A DNA stretch of 64,000 nt from NCBI RefSeq assembly GCF_050948215.1, contig NW_027488643.1, positions 186,001-250,000 of the forward strand, written 5' to 3'. The notes beneath the pieces were generated by a model. It was not told where the DNA came from, ran no database searches, and saw only the letters and a list, made by a program, of their open reading frames with translations. The translations under genes were made by a program, and so were the position numbers. The stretch comes from Halictus rubicundus (taxonomy: Eukaryota > Arthropoda > Insecta > Hymenoptera > Halictidae). Positions 1 through 13,600 of the stretch are shown here, piece after piece; positions within the stretch are counted from its first letter, which is position 1, and each line of letters starts with the position of its first letter.

Positions 1-559
1 GATAGAGGATAGGATAGGATAGAGGATAGGATAGGGCAGAGGATACGATAGGGGATTTGATAGGATAGAGGATAGGATAGGATAGAGGATAGGATAGGAT
101 AGAGGATAGAGTAGGATAGAGGATAGGATAGGATAGAGGATAGGAAAGACGGTAGGATAGGATAGAGGATAGGATAGGATAGAGGATAGGATAGGATAGA
201 GGATAGGATAGGATAGAGGATAGGATAGGATAGAGGATAGGATACGATAGAGGATAGGATAGGATAGAGGATAGGATAGGGGATTTGATAGGATAGAGGA
301 TAGGATAGGATAGAAGATACGATAGGATAGAGGATAGGATAGAGGATAGGATAGGATAGAGGATAGGATAGGATAGAGGATAGGATAGGATAGAGGAGAG
401 GATAGGATAGAGGAGAGGATAGGATAGAGGATAGGATAGGATAGAAGATAGGATAGGATAGAGGATAGGATAGGATAGAGGATAGGATAGAGGATATAAT
501 AGGATAGAGGATAGGATAGGATAGAGGATAGGATAGGATGGCGGATAGGATAGGATAGA

Positions 560-3500
560 GGATAGGATAGGATAGAGGATAGGATAGACGGTAGGATAGG
601 ATAGAGGATAGGATAGGATAGAGGATAGGATAGGATAGAGGATTGGATAGGATACAGGAAAGGATAGGATAGAGGATAGGATAGGATAGAGGATAGGATA
701 GACGATAGGATAGGATAGAGGATAGGATAGGATAGAGGATAGGATAGGATAGAGGATAGGATAGGATAGAGGTTAGGATAGAGGATAGGATACGATATAG
801 GATTGGATACGATAGAGGATAGAGGATAGGATAGGATACAGGAAAGGATAGGATTGAGGATAGGATTAGATAGAGGATAGAACAGGATAGATGATAGGAT
901 AGGATAGAGGATAGGATAGAGGATAGGATAGATGATAGGATAGGGGATTTGATAGGATAGAGGATAGGATAGGATAGAAGATAGGATAGGATAGGGCAGA
1001 GGATAGGATAGGGGGTTTGATAGGATAGAGGATAGGATAGGATAGAGGATAGGATAGGATAGAGGATAGAATAGGATAGAGGATAGGATAGGATAGAGGA
1101 TAGGATAGGACAGAGGATAGGATAGGGGATTTGATAGGATAGGGGATTTGATAGGATAGAGGATAGGATAGGATAGACGATAGGATATGATAGAGGATAG
1201 GATAGGATAGAGGATAGGATAGGATAGAGGATAGGATAGGATAGAGGATAGGATAGGATAGAGGATAGGATAGGATAGATGATAGGATAGGATAGAGGAT
1301 AGGATAGGATAGAGGATAGGATAGGATAGAGGATAGGATAGGATAGATGATAGGATAGGATGGAGGATTGGATAGGATACAGGATAGGATAGCATAGGGG
1401 AATTGATAGGATAGAGGATAGGATAGGATAGAGGATAGGATAGGATAGAGGATAGGATAGGATAGAGGATAGGATAGGATAGATGATAGGATAGGATGGA
1501 GGATTGGATAGGATACAGGATAGGATAGCATAGGGGAATTGATAGGATAGAGGATAGGATAGGATAGAGGATAGGATAGGATAGAGGATAGGATAGGATA
1601 GAGGATAGGATAGGATAGAGGATAGCGTAGGATAGAGGATAGGATAGGATAGAGGATACGATAGGATAGAGGATAGGATAGGATAGAGGATAGGATAGGG
1701 CAGAGGATACGATAGGGGATTTGATAGGATAGAGGATAGGATAGGATAGAGGATAGGATAGGATAGAGGATAGAGTAGGATAGAGGATAGGATAGGATAG
1801 AGGATAGGAAAGACGGTAGGATAGGATAGAGGATAGGATAGGATAGAGGATAGGATAGGATAGAGGATAGGATAGGATAGAGGATAGGATAGGATAGAGG
1901 ATAGGATAGGACAGAGGATAGGATAGGGGATTTGATAGGATAGAGGATAGGATAGGATAGACGATAGGATAGGATTGGATAGAGGATAGGATAGAGGATA
2001 GGAAAGGATAGAAGATAGGATAGGATAGAGGATAGGATAGGATAGAGGATAGGATAGGATAGAGGATTGGATAGGTTAGAGGATAGGATAGGATAGAGGA
2101 TAGGATAGGATAGAGGACAGGATAGGATAGAGGATAGGATAGGATAGAGGATAGGATAGGATAGAGGATAGGATAGGATAGAGGATAGGATAGGATAGAG
2201 GATAGGATAGGATAGAGGATAGGATAGGATAGAGGATAGGATAGGATAGCGGATAGGATGGGATACAGGATAGGATAGCATAGGGGAATTGATAGGATAG
2301 AGGATAGGATAGGATAGAGGATAGGATAGGATAGAGGATAGGATAGGATAGAGGATAGGATAGGATAGAGGATAGGATAGGATAGAGGATAGGATAGGAT
2401 AGAGGATAGGATAGGATAGAGGATAGGATAGGATAGAGGATAGGATAGGATAGAGGATAGGATAGGATAGAGGATAGGATAGGATAGAGGATAGGATAGG
2501 ATAGAGGATAGGATAGGATAGGATAGAGGATAGGATAGGATAGAGGATAGGATAGGATAGACGATAGGATAGGATAGAGGATAGCGTAGGATTGAGGATA
2601 GGATTGGATACAGGATAGGATAGAATAGAGGATAGGATACGGGATTGGATAGGATAGGATAGAGGATAGGATAGGATAGAGGACAGGATAGGATAGAGGA
2701 TTGGATATGATACAGGAAAGGATAGGATTGAGGATAGATGATAGGATAGGATAGAGGATTGGATAGGATACAGGATAGGCTAGAGGATTGGATAGGATAC
2801 AGGATAGGATAGGATAGAGGATAGGATAGAGGATAGGATAGGATAGAGGATAGGATAGGATAGAGGATAGGATAGGATAGAGGATTGGATAGGATACAGG
2901 ATTGGATAGGATTGATTATAGATGATAGGAAAAGGATAGAGGATAGGATAGGATAGACGATAGGATAGGATAGAGGATAGAATAGGATAGAGGATAGGAT
3001 AGGATAGAGGATAGGATAGGACAGAGGATAGGATAGGGGATTTGATAGGATAGGGGATTTGATAGGATAGAGGATAGGATAGGATAGACGATAGGATATG
3101 ATAGAGGATAGGATAGGATAGAGGATAGGATAGGATAGAGGATAGGATAGGATAGAGGATAGGATAGGATAGAGGATAGGATAGGATAGATGATAGGATA
3201 GGATAGAGGATAGGATAGGATAGAGGATAGGATAGGATAGAGGATAGGATAGGATAGATGATAGGATAGGATGGAGGATTGGATAGGATACAGGATAGGA
3301 TAGCATAGGGGAATTGATAGGATAGAGGATAGGATAGGATAGAGGATAGGATAGGATAGAGGATAGGATAGGATAGAGGATAGGATAGGATAGATGATAG
3401 GATACGATAGAGGATAGAGGATAGGCTAGGATAGAGGATAGGATAGAGGATAGGATAGGATAGAGGACAGGATAGGATAGAGGATAGGATAGGATAGAGG

Positions 3501-6500
3501 ATTGGATAGGATACAGGAAAGGATAGGATAGAGGATAGGATAGGATAGAGGATAGGATAGACGATAGGATAGGATAGAGGATAGGATAGGATAGAGGATA
3601 GGATAGGATAGAGGTTAGGATAGAGGATAGGATACGATATAGGATTGGATACGATAGAGGATAGAGGATAGGATAGGATACAGGAAAGGATAGGATTGAG
3701 GATAGGATTAGATAGAGGATAGAACAGGATAGATGATAGGATAGGATAGAGGATAGGATAGAGGATAGGATAGAGGATAGGATAGGATAGATGATAGGAT
3801 AGGGGATTTGATAGGATAGAGGATAGGATAGGATAGAAGATAGGATAGGATAGGGCAGAGGATAGGATAGGGGGTTTGATAGGATAGAGGATAGGATAGG
3901 ATAGAGGATAGGATAGGATAGAGGATAGAATAGGATAGAGGATAGGATAGGATAGAGGATAGGATAGGACAGAGGATAGGATAGGGGATTTGATAGGATA
4001 GGGGATTTGATAGGATAGAGGATAGGATAGGATAGACGATAGGATATGATAGAGGATAGGATAGGATAGAGGATAGGATAGGATAGAGGATAGGATAGGA
4101 TAGAGGATAGGATAGGATAGAGGATAGGATAGGATAGAGGATAGGATAGACGGTAGGATAGGATAGAGGATAGGATAGGATAGAGGATAGGATAGGATAG
4201 AGGATTGGATAGGATACAGGAAAGGATAGGATAGAGGATAGGATAGGATAGAGGATAGGATAGACGATAGGATAGGATAGAGGATAGGATAGGATAGAGG
4301 ATAGGATAGGATAGAGGATAGGATAGGATAGAGGTTAGGATAGAGGATAGGATACGATATAGGATTGGATACGATAGAGGATAGAGGATAGGATAGGATA
4401 CAGGAAAGGATAGGATTGAGGATAGGATTAGATAGAGGATAGAACAGGATAGATGATAGGATAGGATAGAGGATAGGATAGAGGATAGGATAGATGATAG
4501 GATAGGGGATTTGATAGGATAGAGGATAGGATAGGATAGAAGATAGGATAGGATAGGGCAGAGGATAGGATAGGGGGTTTGATAGGATAGAGGATAGGAT
4601 AGGATAGAGGATAGGATAGGATAGAGGATAGAATAGGATAGAGGATAGGATAGGATAGAGGATAGGATAGGACAGAGGATAGGATAGGGGATTTGATAGG
4701 ATAGGGGATTTGATAGGATAGAGGATAGGATAGGATAGACGATAGGATATGATAGAGGATAGGATAGGATAGAGGATAGGATAGGATAGAGGATAGGATA
4801 GGATAGAGGATAGGATAGGATAGAGGATAGGATAGGATAGATGATAGGATAGGATAGAGGATAGGATAGGATAGAGGATAGGATAGGATAGAGGATAGGA
4901 TAGGATAGATGATAGGATAGGATGGAGGATTGGATAGGATACAGGATAGGATAGCATAGGGGAATTGATAGGATAGAGGATAGGATAGGATAGAGGATAG
5001 GATAGGATAGAGGATAGGATAGGATAGAGGATAGGATAGGATAGATGATAGGATAGGATGGAGGATTGGATAGGATACAGGATAGGATAGCATAGGGGAA
5101 TTGATAGGATAGAGGATAGGATAGGATAGAGGATAGGATAGGATAGAGGATAGGATAGGATAGAGGATAGGATAGGATAGAGGATAGCGTAGGATAGAGG
5201 ATAGGATAGGATAGAGGATACGATAGGATAGAGGATAGGATAGGATAGAGGATACGATAGGGCAGAGGATACGATAGGGGATTTGATAGGATAGAGGATA
5301 GGATAGGATAGAGGATAGGATAGGATAGAGGATAGAGTAGGATAGAGGATAGGATAGGATAGAGGATAGGAAAGACGGTAGGATAGGATAGAGGATAGGA
5401 TAGGATAGAGGATAGGATAGGATAGAGGATAGGATAGGATAGAGGATAGGATAGGATAGAGGATAGGATAGGACAGAGGATAGGATAGGGGATTTGATAG
5501 GATAGAGGATAGGATAGGATAGACGATAGGATAGGATTGGATAGAGGATAGGATAGAGGATAGGAAAGGATAGAAGATAGGATAGGATAGAGGATAGGAT
5601 AGGATAGAGGATAGGATAGGATAGAGGATTGGATAGGTTAGAGGATAGGATAGGATAGAGGATAGGATAGGATAGAGGACAGGATAGGATAGAGGATAGG
5701 ATAGGATAGAGGATAGGATAGGATAGAGGATAGGATAGGATAGAGGATAGGATAGGATAGAGGATAGGATAGGATAGAGGATAGGATAGGATAGAGGATA
5801 GGATAGGATAGCGGATAGGATGGGATACAGGATAGGATAGCATAGGGGAATTGATAGGATAGAGGATAGGATAGGATAGAGGATAGGATAGGATAGAGGA
5901 TAGGATAGGATAGAGGATAGGATAGGATAGAGGATAGGATAGGATAGAGGATAGGATAGGATAGAGGATAGGATAGGATAGAGGATAGGATAGGATAGAG
6001 GATAGGATAGGATAGAGGATAGGATAGGATAGAGGATAGGATAGGATAGAGGATAGGATAGGATAGGATAGAGGATAGGATAGGATAGAGGATAGGATAG
6101 GATAGACGATAGGATAGGATAGAGGATAGCGTAGGATTGAGGATAGGATTGGATACAGGATAGGATAGAATAGAGGATAGGATACGGGATTGGATAGGAT
6201 AGGATAGAGGATAGGATAGGATAGAGGACAGGATAGGATAGAGGATTGGATATGATACAGGAAAGGATAGGATTGAGGATAGATGATAGGATAGGATAGA
6301 GGATTGGATAGGATACAGGATAGGCTAGAGGATTGGATAGGATACAGGATAGGATAGGATAGAGGATAGGATAGAGGATAGGATAGGATAGAGGATAGGA
6401 TAGGATAGAGGATAGGATAGGATAGAGGATTGGATAGGATACAGGATTGGATAGGATTGATTATAGATGATAGGAAAAGGATAGAGGATAGGATAGGATA

Positions 6501-7660
6501 GACGATAGGATAGGATAGAGGATAGAATAGGATAGAGGATAGGATAGGATAGAGGATAGGATAGGACAGAGGATAGGATAGGGGATTTGATAGGATAGGG
6601 GATTTGATAGGATAGAGGATAGGATAGGATAGACGATAGGATATGATAGAGGATAGGATAGGATAGAGGATAGGATAGGATAGAGGATAGGATAGGATAG
6701 AGGATAGGATAGGATAGAGGATAGGATAGGATAGATGATAGGATAGGATAGAGGATAGGATAGGATAGAGGATAGGATAGGATAGAGGATAGGATAGGAT
6801 AGATGATAGGATAGGATGGAGGATTGGATAGGATACAGGATAGGATAGCATAGGGGAATTGATAGGATAGAGGATAGGATAGGATAGAGGATAGGATAGG
6901 ATAGAGGATAGGATAGGATAGAGGATAGGATAGGATAGATGATAGGATACGATAGAGGATAGAGGATAGGCTAGGATAGAGGATAGGATAGAGGATAGGA
7001 TAGGATAGAGGACAGGATAGGATAGAGGATAGGATAGGATAGAGGATTGGATAGGATACAGGAAAGGATAGGATAGAGGATAGGATAGGATAGAGGATAG
7101 GATAGACGATAGGATAGGATAGAGGATAGGATAGGATAGAGGATAGGATAGGATAGAGGTTAGGATAGAGGATAGGATACGATATAGGATTGGATACGAT
7201 AGAGGATAGAGGATAGGATAGGATACAGGAAAGGATAGGATTGAGGATAGGATTAGATAGAGGATAGAACAGGATAGATGATAGGATAGGATAGAGGATA
7301 CGATAGAGGATAGGATAGAGGATAGGATAGGATAGATGATAGGATAGGGGATTTGATAGGATAGAGGATAGGATAGGATAGAAGATAGGATAGGATAGGG
7401 CAGAGGATAGGATAGGGGGTTTGATAGGATAGAGGATAGGATAGGATAGAGGATAGGATAGGATAGAGGATAGAATAGGATAGAGGATAGGATAGGATAG
7501 AGGATAGGATAGGACAGAGGATAGGATAGGGGATTTGATAGGATAGGGGATTTGATAGGATAGAGGATAGGATAGGATAGACGATAGGATATGATAGAGG
7601 ATAGGATAGGATAGAGGATAGGATAGGATAGAGGATAGGATAGGATAGAGGATAGGATAG
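560..7660 (+). repeat. Tandem higher-order duplication, about 3.55 kb period
   Basis: Two neighbouring copies of a roughly 3.55-kb block lie at about 560-4120 and 4122-7660. Matching variant markers recur at nearly constant offsets. GACGGTAGG at 587 and 4149, TACGATATAGG at 791 and 4353, and GACGATAGGATATG near 1175 and 4738 are offset by 3562. GGGCAGAGGATACG at 1698 and 5270 is offset by 3572. GGCTAGAGG at 2778 and 6323, and TACGATATAGG at 3633 and 7178, are offset by 3545. The small offset changes are indels of pentamer or unit size. The ends are approximate because the repeat background hides the breakpoints. Confidence 0.85.
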
Positions 7661-10600
7661 GATAGAGGATAGGATAGGATAGAGGATAGGATAGGATAGA
7701 TGATAGGATAGGATGGAGGATTGGATAGGATACAGGATAGGATAGCATAGGGGAATTGATAGGATAGAGGATAGGATAGGATAGAGGATAGGATAGGATA
7801 GAGGATAGGATAGGATAGAGGATAGGATAGGATAGAGGATAGCGTAGGATAGAGGATAGGATAGGATAGAGGATACGATAGGATAGAGGATAGGATAGGA
7901 TAGAGGATAGGATAGGGCAGAGGATACGATAGGGGATTTGATAGGATAGAGGATAGGATAGGATAGAGGATAGGATAGGATAGAGGATAGAGTAGGATAG
8001 AGGATAGGATAGGATAGAGGATAGGAAAGACGGTAGGATAGGATAGAGGATAGGATAGGATAGAGGATAGGATAGGATAGAGGATAGGATAGGATAGAGG
8101 ATAGGATAGGATAGAGGATAGGATACGATAGAGGATAGGATAGGATAGAGGATAGGATAGGATAGGGGATAGGATAGGATAGAGGATTAGATAGGACAGA
8201 GGATAGGATAGTATAGAGGATAGGATAGGGATTTGATAGGATAGAGGATTGGATAGGATAGAGGACAGGATAGGATAGAGGATTGGATAGGATACAGGAA
8301 AGGATAGGATTGATGAGAGATGATAGGAAAAGGATAGAGGATAGGATAGGATAGACGATAGGATAGGATAGGGGATAGGATAGGATAGAGGATAGGATAG
8401 GATAGAGGAAAGGATAGGATTGATGATAGATGATGGGATAGGATAGAGGATTGGATAGGATACAGGATAGGATAAGATAGAGGATATTATAGGACAGAGG
8501 ATAGGATATGATAGAGTATACGATATTATAGAGGGTAGGATAGGATAGAGCATAGGATAGGGGATTGGATGGGATAGGATATAGGATAGGATAGGGTATT
8601 TGATAGGATAGAGGATGTTATAGGATAGAGGATAGGATAGGGGATTTGATAGGATAGAGGATAGGCTAGGATAGACGATAGGATGGGATAGGATATAGGA
8701 TAGGATAGGGTATTTGATAGGATAGAGGATGTTATAGGATAGAGGATAGGATAGGATAGAGGATAGGATAGGATAGAGGATAGGATAGGATAGAGGATAG
8801 GATAGACGATAGGATAGGATAGAGGATAGGATAGGATAGAGGTTAGGATAGATGATAGGATACGATATAGGATTGGATACGATAGAGGATAGAGGATAGG
8901 ATAGGATACAGGAAAGGATAGGATTGAGGATAGGATTAGATAGAGGATAGAACAGGATAGATGATAGGATAGGATAGAGGATAGGATAGAGGATAGGATA
9001 GGGGATTTGATAGGATAGAGGATAGGATAGGATAGAAGATAGGATAGGATAGAGAATAGGATGGGATAGAGGATAGGATAGGATAAAGGATAGGATAGAG
9101 GATAGGATAGACAATAGGATAGGATAGAGGATAGGATAGGATAGACGATAGGATAGGATAGGATAGGATAGGGGATTTGATAGGATAGAGGATAGGATAG
9201 GATAGAGGATAGGATAGGATAGAGGATAGAGTAGGATAGAGGATAGGATAGGATAGAGGATAGGATAGAGGATATTATAGGATAGAGGATAGGATATGAT
9301 AGAGTATACGATATTATAGAGGGTAGGATAGGATAGAGCATAGGATAGGGGATTGGATAGGATAGGATATAGGATAGGATAGGGTATTTGATAGGATAGA
9401 GGATATTATAGGATAGAGGATAGGATATGATAGAGTATACGATATTATAGATGGTAGGATAGGATAGCGCATAGGATAGGGGATTGGATAGGATAGGATA
9501 GAGGATAGGACAGGGGATAGGATAGGATAGAGGATAGGATAGGACAGAGGATAGGATAGACGAGAGGATAGGATAGAGGATAGGATAGGGGATTTGATGG
9601 GATAGAGGATAGGATAGGATAGAGGATAGGATAGAGAATAGGATAGAGGATAGGATAGAGAATAGGAACGGATAGATGATATTATAGGATAGAGTGTACG
9701 ATATTATAGAGGATAGGATAGAGGATAGGATAGGATAGAGGATTGGATACGATAGAGGATAGAGGATAGGCTAGGATAGAGGATAGGATAGAGGATAGGA
9801 TAGGATAGAGGACAGGATAGGATAGAGGATAGGATAGGATAGAGGATTGGATAGGATACAGGAAAGGATAGGATAGAGGATAGGATAGGATAGAGGATAG
9901 GATAGACGATAGGATAGGATAGAGGATAGGATAGGATAGAGGATAGGATAGGATAGAGGTTAGGATAGAGGATAGGATACGATATAGGATGGGTACGATA
10001 GAGGATAGAGGATAGGATAGGATACAGGAAAGGATAGGATTGAGGATAGGATTAGATAGAGGATAGAACAGGATAGATGATAGGATAGGATAGAGGATAG
10101 GATAGAGGATAGGATAGAGGATAGGATAGGATAGAGGATAGGATAGGATAGAGGATAGGATAGGATAGAGGATAGGATAGGGGATTTGATAGGATAGAGG
10201 ATAGGATAGGATAGAGGATAGGATAGGATAGAGGATAGAATAGGATAGAGGATAGGATAGGATAGAGGATAGGATAGGACAGAGGATAGGATTGTGGATT
10301 TGATAGGATAGACGATAGGATATGATAGAGGATAGGATAGGATAGAGGATAGGATAGGATAGAGGATAGGATAGGATAGAGGATAGGATAGGATAGAGGA
10401 TAGGATAGGATAGAGGATAGCGTAGGATAGAGGATAGGATAGGATAGAGGATACGATAGGATAGAGGATAGGATAGGATAGAGGATAGGATAGGGCAGAG
10501 GATACGATAGGGGATTTGATAGGATAGAGGATAGGATAGGATAGAGGATAGGATAGGATGGAGGATAGAGTAGGATAGAGGATAGGATAGGATAGAGGAT

Positions 10601-13600
10601 AGGATAGACGGTAGGATAGGATAGAGGATAGGATAGGATAGAGGATAGGATAGGATAGAGGATAGGATAGGATAGAGGATAGGATAGGATAGAGGATAGG
10701 ATAGGATAGAGGATAGGATACGATAGAGGATAGGATAGGATAGAGGATAGGATAGGGGATTTGATAGGATAGAGGATAGGATAGGATAGAAGATAGGATA
10801 GGATAGAGGATAGGATAGGATAGAGGATAGGATAGGATAGAGGATAGGATAGGATAGAGGATAGGATAGGATAGCGGATAGGATAGGATAGAGGATAGCA
10901 TAGGGCAGAGGATAAGATAGGGGATTTGATAGGATAGAGGATAGGATAGGATAAAGGATAGGATAGGATAGAGGATAGAATAGGATAGAGGATAGGATAG
11001 GGCAGAGGGTAGGATAGAGGATAGTTTAGAGGATAGGATAGGATAGAGGATAGGATAGGATAGAAGATAGGATAGGATAGAGGATAGGATAGGATAGAGG
11101 ATAGGATAGGATAGAGGATAGCGTAGGATAGAGGATGTGATAGGATAGAGGATACGATAGGATAGAGGATAGGATAGGATAGACGGTAGGATAGGATAGA
11201 GGATAGGATAGGATAGAGGATAGGATAGGATAGAGGATAGGATAGAGGATAGGATAGAGGATATAATAGGATAGAGGATAGGATAGGATAGAGGATAGGA
11301 TAGGATAGCGGATAGGATAGGATAGAGGATAGGATAGGGCAGAGGATAGGATAGGGGGTTTGATAGGATAGAGGATAGGATAGGATAGAGGATAGGATAG
11401 GATAGAGGATAGGATAGAGGATAGGATAGGATAGAGGACAGGATAGGATAGAGGATAGGATAGGATAGAGGATAGGATAGGATAGAGGTTAGGATAGATG
11501 ATAGGATACGATATAGGATTGGATACGATAGAGGATAGAGGATAGGATAGGATACAGGAAAGGATAGGATTGAGGATAGGATTAGATAGAGGATAGAACA
11601 GGATAGATGATAGGATAGGATAGAGGATAGGATAGAGGATAGGATAGGATAGAGGATAGGATAGGGGATTTGATAGGATAGAGGATAGGATAGGATAGAA
11701 TATAGGATAGGATAGAGAATAGGATGGGATAGAGGATAGGATAGGATAAAGGATAGGATAGAGGATAGGATAGACGATAGGATAGGATAGAGGATAGGAT
11801 AGGATAGACGATAGGATAGGATAGGATAGCATAGGGGATTTGATAGGATAGAGGATAGGCTAGGATAGAGGATAGGATAGAGAATAGGATAGGATAGGGG
11901 ATAGGATAGGATAGAGGATAGGATAGGATAGAGGACACGATAGGATAGAGGATAGGATAGAGGATATAATAGGATAGAGGATAGGATAGGATAGAAGATA
12001 GGATAGGATAGCGGATAGGATAGGATAGAGGATAGGATAGGGCAGAGGATAGGATAGGGGGTTTGATAGGATAGAGGATAGGATAGGATAGAGGATAGGA
12101 TAGGATAGAGGATAGGATAGAGGATAGGATAGGATAGAGGACAGGATAGGATAGAGGATAGGATAGGATAGAGGATTGGATAGGATACAGGAAAGGATAC
12201 AATAGAGGATAGGATAGGATAGAGGATAGGATAGACGATAGGATAGGATAGAGGATAGGATAGGATAGAGGTTAGGATAGAGGATAGGATACGATATAGG
12301 ATTGGATACGATAGAGGATAGAGGATAGGATAGGATACAGGAAAGGATAGGATTGAGGATAGGATTAGATAGAGGATAGAACAGGATAGATGATAGGATA
12401 GGATAGAGGATAGGATAGAGGATATGATAGGATAGAGGAGAGGATAGGGGATTTGATAGGATAGAGGATAGGATAGGATAGAAGATAGGATAGGATAGAG
12501 AATAGGATGGGATAGAGGATAGGATATGATAAAGGATAGGATAGAGGATAGGATAGACGATAGGATAGGATAGAGGATAGGATAGGATAGAGGATAGGAT
12601 AGGATAGGATAGGATAGAGGATAGGATAGGATAGAGGATAGGATAGGATAGAGGATAGGATAGGATAGAGGATAGGATAGGATAGAGGATAGGATAGGAT
12701 AGAGGATAGGATAGGATAGAGGATAGGATAGGATAGAGGATAGGATAGGATAGAGGATAGGATAGGATAGAGGATAGGATAGGATAGAGGATAGGATAGG
12801 ATAGAGGATAGGATAGGATAGAGGATAGGATAGGATAGAGGATAGGATAGGATAGAGGATAGGATAGGATAGAGGATAGGATAGGATAGAGGATAGGATA
12901 GGATAGAGGAAAGGATAGGGGATTGGATAGGATAGGATATAGGATAGGATAGGGTATTTGATAGGATAGAGGATATTATAGGATAGAGGATAGGATATGA
13001 TAGAGGATTGGATACGATAGAGGATAGAGGATAGGCTAGGATAGAGGATAGGATAGAGGATAGGATAGGATAGAGGACAGGATAGGATAGAGGATAGGAT
13101 AGGATAGAGGATTGGATCGGATACAGGAAAGGATAGGATAGAGGATAGGATAGGATAGAGGATAGGATAGACGATAGGATAGGATAGAGGATAGGATAGG
13201 ATAGAGGATAGGATAGGATAGAGGTTAGGATAGAGGATAGGATACGATATAGGATTGGATACGATAGAGGATAGAGGATAGGATAGGATACAGGAAAGGA
13301 TAGGATTGAGGATAGGATTAGATAGAGGATAGAACAGGATAGATGATAGGATAGGATAGAGGATAGGATAGAGGATAGGATAGAGGATAGGATAGGATAG
13401 AGGATAGGATAGGGGATTTGATAGGATAGAGGATAGGATAGGATAGAAGATAGGATAGGATAGAAGATAGTATAGGATAGAGGATAGGATAGGATAGAGG
13501 ATAGGATACGATAGAGGATAGGATAGGATAGAGGATAGGATAGGGGATTTGATAGGATAGGGGATAGGATAGGATAGAAGATAGGATAGGATAGAGGATA

